Positions 44,485 through 55,800 of a stretch of DNA of 64,000 nt are shown here, one piece after another. Position 1 is the first letter of the stretch; every line of letters begins with the position of its first letter. The notes under the pieces were generated by a model. That model made no database searches. It saw only the letters and a list, made by a program, of their open reading frames with translations, and was not told where the DNA came from. The DNA comes from Skeletonema tropicum (lineage: Eukaryota; Bacillariophyta; Thalassiosirophyceae; Thalassiosirales; Thalassiosiraceae): assembly GCA_037178625.1 (NCBI GenBank), contig CM074138.1:496001-560000 (forward strand), in the 5' to 3' direction. The position numbers and the translations under genes were made by a program.

Positions 44485-45365
44485 CTTGTGTGTTGATTTT
44501 GTTCTTTATATTGCAATTGTTCTTTCCTCTATCAGCGTAGCCTGTTAGTCTCTCTTTCATGTAAGTGCTCCAGATGATGTTTCACAGTGCTTGCTATCTC
44601 CTATTCACTCCAACGCATCCAACCAACCTCAACGCTGATGGTAAGTAGTTGGTGGACTGGGTCTTTGCTTTGGATGACTTTGGTTTCAGTCTTACTAGCA
44701 ACAAACGCTAGCGAGCAACACAATGTCCATGGTGGCATGAAATTTTTGAGAATCTGCGTTGGACATGTTTTCTTTGATATGAGTCTTTCTCTGAAAAGTT
44801 GGTGACTAGCGATGATGTGACAGAGAAAGTTTTCTCACAAATTTGAAAAGAGAGTTTCTGCGAAAGTCGCAGAAATGTCGCCGATAAGTTGAAAATGTAG
44901 AGCGAAGGTCATCGTCGCATCACCACACAAGCACACACACAAAACCCCCGACTAGGTTGCCACAAGAGGCAAGGCAGGGCGGATAAGCAGTTGAATATTG
45001 AGGTGTCAGAACTTCTTACGATTATTAGGAGTATCATTCGATATTACCTGGCCCGTTGGTGTCATTGTTATTCAACGCTACATACAGCTGTTTTCACGGA
45101 TTTTCGGATAGCCGTTCAAGTTTCGAATTCCTACGTATGTTAGGTACAAATGACGTAGTGAGTCTTATAAAAACCCATTGGGCCGATTTCTCCCAACTCA
45201 CCCCTCAACAAGAGCCACTCCGCGCAAAAAGATGCCAACCATGGCCAAATGCCGGAGCGTACTACGCACAACAAGTTGAATATTTACTCAACCAAAAGGA
45301 TAAATTAACCTCTCTTGCATGTCTAGATCCAAAATAGCCAATTAGGTTGACTAAAGATTGTAATC
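44485..45365. other. Intergenic, left flank of a decayed transposase
   Basis: A frame of ~90 codons at 45056-45337 ends just before the transposase-derived frames and may be part of the same dead element. Terminal repeats were not found. The region also holds the promoter of the hydrolase. Confidence 0.35.
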
Positions 45366-47328
45366 ATGAACGATGGTAATACACTTTTTGAATACCTTTT
45401 CACACGGCTCATCAGTAAAAGTGACACTTATCGCGGCAGGTGGATTTGCGACCAGTCGTTGGTAGAGATATTGCACAGACACTATACGAATGTAGATAAA
45501 GACAATACCTTACGGAACAAACTCGTGCAGCGTCTGAACAAGGCAGCCGGACCTTTCAACAGCAGCAATGTACACAAGATATACCACAAAAATTTCACAA
45601 CATCATGTCCATTCAATTCGTCATTACGCCGGATGGTGCACTATTACTACTTTGGAAAGGGAGAGAAAGTGCCCAACGAACCAATACGCGCAGCAGAGTT
45701 ATTGTGCACAGAAATAGAACATATACAGAGTTACAGTGCAACTAATAATCGGCAGCGATCTTGCAACAAGCCGGAGCAAGTATCATTTCCCGACGATGGA
45801 TGCGCTGGTAAGAAGAAGAACAAAAATAATGAGAACAAACGTAAAGAAGCAACAAAATCATCAGCGGCTGCACCAATTACTCCTACTCCACAAAAAAGAA
45901 CAAGGCGCTCGCAACGACTAGTTGAGCAGCAGCAGAGCCCTCTCGTGCCATTCGTCACCAACGTGGGTAGATTAGAGGATGAGAATAATCAAGTTGACCA
46001 CAAAAAAGCAACCACTTGAATCGTCACCTGGGATTCTTAAGTTTGCATACGGGAAGAACGGGTACTGGACAGGGAACCACACGATCCTGCAAACGGAAGA
46101 TATAATAGATTGCGTAAAAGTTATACTCGGAGATGAGTATGAATATGTCTTTCTTTTTGATTCGAGCAGTGGTCATGCAAAGAAGCGTGTTGACGGTCTT
46201 GATGCAAAGGAAATGAACAAGAATTGGCACTCGACACCATCGCAAGCTAGGAACACCAAAATTGAACGGCAGGAGGGATTTGTCGGGCCATACTACGATG
46301 CATCCAATCCAGCAATGGTGACTATCGGTCAAGAACAAACGATGAACTTCACCAGTGAAGATGTCGGCCCATTTTGGCTGACAGCAGAGGAACGTGAAAG
46401 ACAACGGCACGACCGAGAGGTTGAAATACCAGAAGACAAGAGGAAAGAGCGACATAAGGTGAAGAAAGAGCTGATATCGGAGCTGATGGACACCGAGTGG
46501 GGGAAAAAGGAAGGAGAAATAAGGTTATGGAAGATGACACATGCTGAGCTAGCAAAAATGGCGCAAGCGTCTAGTATCGATATCAAAATAACACCTACCA
46601 CCAAAATGATATATGGATGGGAGGGCAAGGGTAAGGGACTTCTGCAGATTGCGTATGAACGTGGCTGGATCGATATAGCAACCTTCAGAAAGGGCAGCTA
46701 CCAAGTGATGAAGTATGATGATGAGGGTAACTTGGTTCCTGAGCTTTCCCTCCGGCATTTGCTTGCAAACTGCACAGATTTTTTGTCTGAACAAAGCCAA
46801 CTCGAATATGTTTGTGAATCTTTGGGAGTAAGAGCCTTGATTACAACAAAGTATCATGCTGAATACGCTGGTGAGGGTGTCGAATACTCTTGGGGGTTCT
46901 CCAAAGCTCTCTACCGAAGACATCCATTAGCTCAAAAGAAAACGACTGCTGATTTCCTTGCATTGGTCGACAAGTGTATTTCAAGAGAGGTTCTCACTGT
47001 GGATCTCATTCGTAAGTTCAGTGCCAGGGCAAGAGGTTACATGGAGACATATAAGATGTTGGAGATTGAGGCAAAGAATACCAAGGAGACAGAAGGTAAT
47101 TCAAGTGAGGATGCACCCATTCCGCACAAGAGAATTGAAACGCTGAAGAAGGTTTTGAAATGTCATCGTGCTGCTATTGACTTTGACAAATCTTTCATTA
47201 TGAAAACTGTCTACGCAAAAGACTTTGATTTCAAGAATGATTTGCTCAAGAAGGAAGAGAAGCTCAACTTTAGTCTCAGAGTAAAACGAGAGAATACGAA
47301 GGTGGAAGCGACGGCAAAGAAGAAATAA
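45366..47328 (+). pseudogene. Decayed DDE-type transposase in two frames
   Basis: Frame 1 (45366..46019) encodes 217 aa with an N-terminal helical region and a basic/Gln tail. Frame 2 (45979..47328) encodes 449 aa that look like the C-terminal two-thirds of a DDE endonuclease: KNGYW at the start, VFLFDSSSGHAKKRVDGLDA (second Asp), GKGLLQIAYERGWID, and KYHAEYAGEGVEYSWGFSKA (the Glu region). This order resembles a transposase family common in fungi, where KNGDGYW, FDNSSxH and KYHCELNPIE-WG occur. The block with the first catalytic Asp is missing between the frames, and the frame shifts by one. An internal deletion is the simplest explanation; a missed intron would not restore the missing block. 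Confidence 0.65.
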
Positions 47329-47615
47329 ACATAGGACAATGTTCATTTATGTCTCTTGGTGGAATATGGCATACGAGGCATTAATTACCATGGTCCGGTT
47401 GTTGTTCGCAATTGAGAAAGACGGAGGTAGAGTAGCTCCCCAGTTAAGGGGCTTTCAGTACGTTTGTACGTAGGAATAAAAATTCTGCGATTATCCGCCA
47501 AGATTTGCTAACAGCTGTACTTATTAGTAGCCGTGATAAGTCATCCATTGTTTAAATTTCATAGACCTATCAAACAGTATACATAGATAGATACACAACG
47601 GTTGTCGGTTAAACC
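47329..47615. other. Short intergenic gap
   Basis: No feature seen. Contains the promoter of the next gene. Confidence 0.4.
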
Positions 47616-48338
47616 ATGTCGAGTCTCCCTTCACCCATGCTATTACGTGCACCTCCATCAACACCCATCCGGACAGTCACTAATGACACGTTGTCTTCAT
47701 GGCCCTCCTCCATCGATGATGAATTGGCCAAGGCAACAAACGAAAGCCTATCAATGGGCACATCCATAGTCAAGGACATGAATAACGTTTCATTTGTGTT
47801 GCCACCCCGTAATAAACTTCACCTTGACCTCTACATCAATACTGCTGTAGCCTCTCCAGAAGCATCAGCCGTCACTACTACCAAGTCTCCACAGTGTCAT
47901 GTAGAATCCATGCAACTAAGTGGAGAAAATACAGTCAATGGCAGCGGTGAAGGTGTAGGTGTACCGGGCTTTCCTGACTTTCCAGACTTTTGGAATGGTC
48001 ATCATCATCAACAACAACAACAACCTAGCACGCCCAGGGCATCCAATAAAAAATCAAATCAACAAACCAACAAATTCAGCAGCTGTAGGAATAAAGGCAA
48101 GGAGAAACGATGTCATCGTCGGATGATACGTCGGACTGCAGTCAATATTCCTTTTGGATCATCATCACCATTGAAGAAAGCAGTACTGTCTCAAAGTCCA
48201 TCAAGGGACATGAAAAAATCCTCACGTGAGGAACGAAAGCTAAGGCGTATTGCCAAGGTTGTTCAATTGAAAGAACGTCGACGTAGGAAGAGGGATATGG
48301 GGGACATTTGTCGGGGTGTGGCTGCTATCAAGTGGTGA
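47616..48338 (+). CDS. Uncharacterised basic, Ser/Gln-rich protein
   Basis: A single exon of 240 aa with no recognised domain. The N-terminal 120 residues are Ser/Thr/Pro-rich. GFPDFPDFW is a short aromatic motif. The C-terminal 90 residues are strongly basic (KGKEKRCHRRMIRR, KKSSREERKLRRIAK, LKERRRRKRD) with probable nuclear localisation signals and a possible basic helix. I infer a nuclear or nucleic-acid-associated protein. Coding is supported by length and bias only. Confidence 0.55.
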   Translation: MSSLPSPMLLRAPPSTPIRTVTNDTLSSWPSSIDDELAKATNESLSMGTSIVKDMNNVSFVLPPRNKLHLDLYINTAVASPEASAVTTTKSPQCHVESMQLSGENTVNGSGEGVGVPGFPDFPDFWNGHHHQQQQQPSTPRASNKKSNQQTNKFSSCRNKGKEKRCHRRMIRRTAVNIPFGSSSPLKKAVLSQSPSRDMKKSSREERKLRRIAKVVQLKERRRRKRDMGDICRGVAAIKW

Positions 48339-48630
48339 TGATTGCATTGCATATAATATTTCATTTTGATATGGAGTAGAGAACATTTGGGTAGATAGAG
48401 GCATACAGCGATGTTTCTGGAACATCCAAAACTGGCCTGATAGAGACTTTGGGCAACATTTCAACATTATAGAGTAATCAAGCATTATATATGTAGCTAA
48501 TAAATATGAACTTTTTACACACACAACAAATTAAGACTTTCCATCTTTTTCTATCCAGAGTGTAATTCCATTTCCGGCACATCTCTCTGTCTCTCTCTCA
48601 GCTGCGCTGACTCCCACCCTCTCTCAAAGG
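48339..48630. other. Convergent 3' flanks
   Basis: Gap of 292 bp between two converging genes. It holds a short (TCTC)n tract near 48586-48600 and nothing else seen. Confidence 0.4.
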
Positions 48631-49836
48631 TCACAACTCCATCCGATCACAACAATGCGAAAGCATCAACAACTCATCACACTCAAAACAAACCGTCTTT
48701 TCATACAGCCCATCATAATTGACTTTACAACAAAAGGAACAAAAGTTGTGTTGACATTCCTCACATTGTTTGATGCACGAGGGGTTGTTGTTGCAGGTTG
48801 GTCTATCGCAGTATCGACATGGTGGGAGGTGTAGATTGTTGGTATTGTTGCTTGAAGTGGTGGTAATGGTGGTTTGTTGAGAGGATGCTTTTTTATAAGA
48901 CGAGGATGGTTGTGGTGGTAGTTTGCTGGAGGATGACGGTTTCTTGGTCACTTGAAAGTACGATGCAATGGAGCGACTTGCACAACCACCACCACCGATG
49001 CTGTTGCTGCTACCACCGCTCTTTGAACCACTTTGTTTGGTGTCACTATCACCTTGACCTCCACAAACATGACAGCATACAACTCCGCTAGTCGATGATG
49101 ATGATGATGCATCGTGTCTTCTCAGCACAGAGGAGTTGCCACTCTCCATCAATTTTTTCATCAATGAATTTGAAGATGATTTGGTAGATTGAGAAGGAGG
49201 AGCCGGAGTGTCGTAAGACATTTGTTCGTCATCCTGACATTCTTCAAGGGGAATAACCACATCCTGAAACTCTTCGTCATTGTTTGTTCCCCCTTGATCC
49301 ATTATCTTGACTCGTTTCATTGGTGGCTGATGATAGTAATAATCAGAGTGATGGTGATCTGCATTGTTAGGAATGGATGATGCAAAAGTAGCAATGGAAC
49401 TTGTTGTAGAAATCAATGAAGTTTGCGATAACGGCAACTGTTGTTGTTGTTGATGATGTTGCTCTTTTGTATACGTCTCGGATAATAGCTCTTCACTGGG
49501 CGCACATTCTATGAGAGGTTCAAGCCGTGCAGTCATTGGTGAAGGCGATGATGAAATGATGCCGCCGACGTTGGCGCTAGATGTTCTATGATCAATAAAT
49601 GGTGATACCATTGCTGTAGAATTCCCTGCTGATGATGATGAGGCATCGCTGTCAATATTACTATCATAGTTCACGTGGCCCTGAAAAAAATGTCCTTTGA
49701 CGAGAGCAGGTGACGATGCTTGAAATAACTGATCTGATGGTCTAGCTCGTTTTCGTTGCAGCGTTACTGCAGCTGCTGTTGCTGCTTTGTGATCATCGGC
49801 ACTGGTGCAGCTTCGTGGTGGAGTTGCGGTGAGCAT
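48631..49836 (-). CDS. Cysteine-rich Siva-like protein
   Basis: A single exon of 401 aa. The last ~75 residues have a Cys array (CRYCDRPTC, CIKQCEECQHNFCSFCCKVN, YDGLYEKTVCFEC) that follows the zinc-binding C-terminal pattern of Siva, including the YEK-x-C spacing. The N-terminus has RKRARPSDQLFQ. Between them lies ~250 residues of Ser/His/Gln-rich sequence and a CxxCGG pair. SIASYFQVTKK resembles a PCNA-interacting box, but the leading Gln is absent. Animal Siva acts in apoptosis and ubiquitination; what a Siva-like protein does in algae is unknown. Family assignment is moderate. Confidence 0.55.
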   Translation of the reverse strand: MLTATPPRSCTSADDHKAATAAAVTLQRKRARPSDQLFQASSPALVKGHFFQGHVNYDSNIDSDASSSSAGNSTAMVSPFIDHRTSSANVGGIISSSPSPMTARLEPLIECAPSEELLSETYTKEQHHQQQQQLPLSQTSLISTTSSIATFASSIPNNADHHHSDYYYHQPPMKRVKIMDQGGTNNDEEFQDVVIPLEECQDDEQMSYDTPAPPSQSTKSSSNSLMKKLMESGNSSVLRRHDASSSSSTSGVVCCHVCGGQGDSDTKQSGSKSGGSSNSIGGGGCASRSIASYFQVTKKPSSSSKLPPQPSSSYKKASSQQTTITTTSSNNTNNLHLPPCRYCDRPTCNNNPSCIKQCEECQHNFCSFCCKVNYDGLYEKTVCFECDELLMLSHCCDRMEL

Positions 49837-50223
49837 TGTTGGGTATGATGTGATTCTAATTTGAATGTGTTACATGTGATTTGAACGAAATATAGATGCT
49901 GTCGAATGCTCATGCGTCCCCGTCACCTCTCTCTGGCCGAAGACTAATAAATAGAAAATGCAACTTTAGTCTCAAGGGGTGCTGTAAGCTGTAACTGTAT
50001 GGAAAGGCATGGGTTCTCTTGCTATGCAGGTTGGCAGTGGCCTACATACCATGGCATGGTGCATGTTGTGTGTATGTATGTTGTGTTGTGAAGGAAGCAA
50101 AAAAATTTGAACACTTTGAAGACAGAAAGCAATGATGCTAAATTCCTCCGAATGAGAATCGATGAAACTAAATAATAGAAGGACAATTGCAAAAACAAAT
50201 AAAGATCCAAGATCCTATCTTGT
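49837..50223. other. Intergenic region between divergent genes
   Basis: A 387-bp gap between the starts of the Siva-like and ubiquitin-like/ankyrin genes. Both promoters must lie here. No motif stands out. Confidence 0.4.
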
Positions 50224-51281
50224 ATGATGACCATGACCATGATTTCGAATCTGATGGCTATGATCCGCCAGCAATCCTGGCAAGATATTCTACTAACCGC
50301 ATTATTGGCTTCGTCTATCTTGTATTACTTTGTCTTCAAAAATAGCGGCGATGTGTTCAGCAAGAACCAAAACGAGATACAAGTAGTAGCATCCGAAGAG
50401 GAGCGGAGAAGACGCAGAGATCATCTTGCAAGAATTGCCGAAGAGCGGGCCGCCAAGCGTATTGCTGCAGCCACTGCTGCTGATGATGATGATGTTGATG
50501 CAGTAGCAGCATCAAATCAGGACAAGAAGTGTGTCAAAGAAGAGGGGAGCAATGTTGCAGCAAAGGTCACTAACTCAAGAAAACAACATGTCGCGTCCAC
50601 AGAAACTCGAGCGAAGGCAAAGGCAACTACATTACGAAAAAAAGAACCATCTACAAAGACTATGGCAAGCAAGCAGATAGAAAAGAAATCACCTACCCAA
50701 AACAATCAGCAAAATTTGGTTTCTAGTGGAAATGTATTTGCATCAAATAATCAAGGTTCGAAAAAGGTTGAGGTGGACCCTCAGAAAGGGAAAGATGAAT
50801 CTCCAAAGAATAAAGAGAATGTTTCAAAAGTAGAAAATAGCGATCTTGATAACTCAAAAGAAGTCAACAGTTCCAGTGTACGGCAGGTTGGTAAAAATGA
50901 AGTGACTGATGAGACAAATATGAACGTGGATGTATCAAATAATGAGAAGAAAGAAGCTTCTCCTTCTACAACGCTCAACACCGAAGCCGTGCAAGAGAAT
51001 GATCAAGAATCAATTACAATTTACCTCCTCAAGTCGTCATCTCCTCGCATCGAAATAACAATCTCAAAGAATGCTACACCAACAAAATTACGTCAGGTTG
51101 TTTCAGACTCCACTGATATTCCACTGACTGGCTTGCGGCTAATATTCCGTGGGAGGATGATTGTAGAAAAGAGTACAGGGAGCGTGGTAGATGAGTTTGG
51201 GATTGAAGAAGGTAGCGCTTTGCATGTGGTTGGAAAGCCTAATACATCTGCATCTGTATCTTCTCCCACGGCATTAGCATC

Positions 51282-51318
<37 letters not shown>

Positions 51319-51723
51319 CAACAACCACAGACATCAACATCGCAGCAAGAGATGATTAGACTCATTCATCAAGGACTTCAGAGCAATCCAGACAACTTCT
51401 TTCACCACGCTGCAGCATCAGGATATTATGAGCTCATAGAAGCAGCTATCCGTGATGGATCGTTCAACTCGCATCTCAATCGATCAGATGAGAACGATTG
51501 GACACCTCTCCATGAAGCCATACGTGGAGATCATCATCGTGTAGTGACACTATTACTCGATCAGGGAGAATTGGACATGCATGCAATTACAAATCAAGGC
51601 GGTGGGTTTTCTCCACTGTCTTTATCGATTCATTATCATGGTTTTGATCATCCATTGACGCGTATGATTCGTGATCGTGGAGGTCGTGAGGTTTGGCCAG
51701 CAGAAGAGGCAGAGGAAAGTTGA
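50224..51723 (+). CDS. Membrane-anchored protein with ubiquitin-like domain, poly-Gln and ankyrin repeats
   Basis: A single exon of 499 aa. One N-terminal membrane helix (ILLTALLASSILYYFVF) is followed by a charged helix (EEERRRRRDHLARIAEERAA) and ~180 disordered residues. A ubiquitin-like beta-grasp occupies ~260-340 (ITIYLLKSSSPRIEITISKN, KLRQVVSDSTDIPLTGLRLIF, GRMI). About fifteen Gln follow, then ankyrin-type repeats at ~385-490 (NDWTPLHEAIRGDHHRVVTL, GFSPLSLSIHYHG). The architecture suggests an ER or other membrane protein that links ubiquitin/proteasome factors to ankyrin-bound partners; this is inference. No exact family match comes to mind. Confidence 0.78.
51283..51327 (+). repeat. 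CAG/CAA trinucleotide repeat encoding poly-Gln
   Basis: About fourteen to fifteen Gln codons in a row, first mostly CAG then CAA, between the ubiquitin-like and ankyrin domains. The CAG part is likely length-variable. Confidence 0.9.
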
Positions 51724-52884
51724 AAGCTCGTCATCGTGAAATGATGAAAGCTGCTAGATGGGGAAGACGCGCACATTAACGGGGAAAAAGCTGATTAGCT
51801 TAGACAGGAGAGAGATCCTTGCGCTGAATTTCCTTGCTTGATGTTAAACGAGAGAGTTGTACCATAAATACATAAGTAATACCTATCGAAATGCTTCTGT
51901 TTCTGTTCTGGCTGGATGATGAGGATAACCTCTCGCTCTCGCCATTTGCATTTCACCGTCTGATGACCCAATCAAACCCAGAATAACTTCACTGTCAATG
52001 TTAACCCTTTCAACTTTGTCTTCCACATGACTAAATTCCATAAACAATCTTCCTAAAAGAAAGTGAAACTTATCATCTTCAAATGACGAAAGCAATCAAG
52101 AAGACGCATGTTCATGTGAACCACGATACAAGTAAGTAGTATATACGATATAAGTACTTCTACTGACATATGCACCGCAAGACATAAAGAGAGATGTTGT
52201 CCTGGGTTTGGATTTCTCCTCCTTACCACTCCTTATCACTGTAAACCTGAGAAACTTGTCCATCGAAATTGATCGAAATGCTCCTGACTCATCTAGCGAC
52301 AGCAACTAGGGAGGGCAATGACCACCTCCAATGCCGTTCAGCTTGTCGACTAAGTTTGGTTCTTTCGATCAGGTTCGTGTGACTAAAAAGCTTATTTTAG
52401 TACGAGCCGGCGAAGCTAATCACGGTTCTAAAAATTTAGAGGGCGGAGGGCGCTTCGCAGAACATTCTTCTACGCAAAATGCTACCTCTATCTCTCAGGT
52501 TAGGGGGCACGCCCTACCCATTCAATGGTTCGCAACAACAAAATGTCTCATCTGCGGTTACTCTTGAACGGCAGTAGCTGGTCGTGGTATTTCATATTTT
52601 ACACTCCCAATCATCTGCTTGGTACCCTTTTTACTTGAACTTCTACTTATTCTTGCTCGCGGAACCGGCGGAACGCGACGTTTCCTTCCTTCTGCATTAC
52701 GTTCCCGTGTTACTCTTCAAGATGTGCTGAAAGCTGAGTGCATGGCTACTAAGTACTTTTATCTGCTACTTCTATGATGTGATCACTAGGCTCAATCACT
52801 ATCACTGATCATCGGTATTTTTCTTACGGTTTATATCATACTAAAAAAGAGCTCGCGGCCATTATCTCTTCTACCGGATAGATC
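51724..52884. other. Intergenic, with possible minus-strand exons
   Basis: Two minus-strand frames, 51883-52095 (HFLLGRLFMEFSHVEDKVER, EMQMARARGYPHHPARTETE) and 52096-52263 (MDKFLRFTVIRSGKEEKSKP), have protein-like composition. I could not join them into a gene with consistent splice sites, so no CDS is given. The rest shows nothing, and the right end holds the promoter of the STAND gene. Confidence 0.3.
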
Positions 52885-55800
52885 ATGTCGAGCTCCACTC
52901 CATTCACCAGCAGCAGTGACGACGACGGCGGCGGCGGCGAAGAGCCCATTCAGCTCATTCACTCAAAACGCGGTACAAACATTTACCGCCACGGAAATGT
53001 TGGCTACAAGGTCCTCATGTGTCCCGAGGAAGACGTCCATCGACCACCAGAAAAGACGGCGGCGGCGGCTGCGACAGTAGTGTCGGAAGAACAGATATTG
53101 AAATTCGTACGTGAGCAGACGATATCACGCTATTTACCCCATGGATGTAATAAACGGCGTGTTGTGGATGTCAAGGGATTTAAGGGGAATCCTTCCTTGT
53201 ATTTCGAGTGGGTGGAAGGCGATTCATTGAAGCAGTGGATGAATGAGCAGCAAGTACTGGGATATGCGAGTGGAGGTGGTGTAGCGGGAACACAAGACCT
53301 CATGGCTCAACGGCTAAAGGTGGCAATGTCAATCACCAAGTCACTAGATGAATTCCATTTTGGTGGGGTGGCCTACAATTTTCTGACATTGGACCATATT
53401 CTTTTGCAATGGATGGGGAACGATAACGATGGACAATTTTGTATTGCCTCTCTGATTAATTTATCAAGAGCGGTAGTTTTTGCGGAAGTTTCAGAACAGG
53501 ACGCTAAAGAGGCCATCCGGAAGGATTTGAGTGACCTGGGACTTATTTTTTGTGCCTTGTTTAGTGGGGACAGCGATGCATCGTTGGATGTAGAGCGTCG
53601 TTTATCAGATGATATATTACTAGACCTCGATGAGGCGAATACTGATCGCCAGCCTCCAGCCACGAAGCGGGGGAGGCAACGGACGCTTGGAGACGGGCTA
53701 CCCACCTACTTGTCGTCAATGATATATGCTATGATGGGTGATGAGAATGCTGATGCTTCTGAGCTATATGATAATGTATCAGACGTGTTGAAAGATTTGC
53801 AGGTGGTTGCTAAGAATCCTAGACTTTGCTTAGTACCAAATGTGAAGGCAGAAGTAAGGGAATCTTTGGTACTGCCAAAGACATTTTATGGGAGATGTAA
53901 TGAAGTGAATTTGCTATCTAGGTCGCTGCAAACAGTTGCAATATTGGGTAAGCCCAGCATTGCAGTCATTTCTGGTCGGGGTGGAGCAGGGTAAGTGCAA
54001 AGGCAAGGCAAAGGAGGTACTCATGCTGATCTCACTTGCCCTTCTATCGACTCTCCTAATCAAATATTCTTCTCTTGCACTACAAAGTAAAACTGCCCTC
54101 ATAAATCAGATCAAGAGGCCATTAGAAGATATCAGTGGTCGCCTCATACAAGTAAAATTTAACCTCAACACCCAGCCAGATACTGTACTGTTCTCTGCGC
54201 TGGATTCTTTCATTGATGGCATAAGTGATGACGAAGAAGGGATGGAGTTGAAACAGCGGATAAAGGAAAGCTTGGGTTCCGAAATTTCGTGAGTATATTC
54301 GTGCATGATCGCGTTTCATGTTCTTTTGCTGTTGATTAATTCTCAACGTTCATTTTTATCTTCGCACAGAGTCGTTGCAAATTCAATACCCAGTGTAGCG
54401 AAGATGATCGACAACGACAAGATCTCATCCAAGAGTGACCTTCGTGCTGAGGCCCATCAACAGGAGCAAATGAAATGTGCACTGTGTAAACTCATAGGGT
54501 CAATCGCTACTAGAAAGAACCCTATTATTTTGTTCTTCGATGGTAAGATTATGTGTTTATCCATGACTCAAATTCATCTCACATAAAGAAATCTTACGTC
54601 AACTTGGTCCTCTCTTAGATTTGCACTGGGCAGACAAAAGTCTAGACGTTATTCAACGTATCTTCGTGTCCCCTGATATAAGACATTGCTTCTTCTTGGC
54701 ATGCTATCGTGACAATGACCTCGCACTAGCAAAGTCAGTACAAGCAATGCTTGATGGGATTCAATCTCAGGAGGACATATCCGTGATAAAGTTGCCACTA
54801 GGGGGGTTGGAAATAGATTTTACACATGAACTTATTTCGGAATCACTTTGTTCGCCACCAAATTTGAAGTCGGTGAAACAACTAGCAAATGTTGTTCATC
54901 ACAAGACAGGTGGCCTTATTTTTTACATGAAAAGCTTCTTGTATGAGCTATTCGACGAAGGTTTGCTTTGCTTGAATCTCAACCAAAGATGGCACTTTAA
55001 TCTCGATCGAATCATGCAGAAAGATATCTCAGGTGATGTTGTTGAACACTTGAAACATAGGATGGCTAGATTGGCTAAGTCTCGGCATCTGCTGGGCTTA
55101 CGAATGGCATCATGTCTTGGCTCTTCATATAGTGTAAAAACTTTTCAAAGAGCAACTGATTTGAAAGGCGTCAATTTCGATGGCTTCGTTCAGTTTGTTC
55201 AAAGCAATGGGTTTATACTATGCATAAACCAAACCACGATGTATTGGGTGCACGATAGTGTTCAGCAAGCGGCATATAAAACGATATCACCATCCAAGAT
55301 TAACTCCTTTCATCTTCTTATCGCTGGCCGACTCCTGGTCAGAACTCCTCAGGATGATTTAGACGAATGTGTCTTTGAGATCCTTCATCACATGAATAAG
55401 GGTATCAATCTCATCAAAACACCCGAGCAAAGGTGCGATGGTGCGCAGCTGAACCTACGCGCAGGTCAAAAAGCCATGTCCTCTCGTTCTTTCCATTCTG
55501 CGGCAAATTATTTTGTTTGTGGAATAAAGATCCTGAGCGACGAATCCTGGGGTAAGAACTATGATCTAACGCTTGATCTCCACCGCATGGCTGGAAAAGC
55601 TTTGTTGGCCATCGGTGACGAACGTATTGAGACGGTCGTTGCAAATATATTGGCCAATGCAACATGCTTTGAAGATGAAGTACTTGCCCACTTATTTCAA
55701 ATGAGGTACCTTACCTCCTTGGGAAAGTCAGACGAAGTTATTCGCTTAGGTAAAGATTTGCTTCAAAAATTAGACGATCCGCTGCCAACCGAAGTTAATA

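Noticed and set aside
51093..51365. Minus-strand frame with a long run of Cys
   Set aside because: It is the reverse reading of the CAG/CAA poly-Gln tract of the ubiquitin-like/ankyrin gene.
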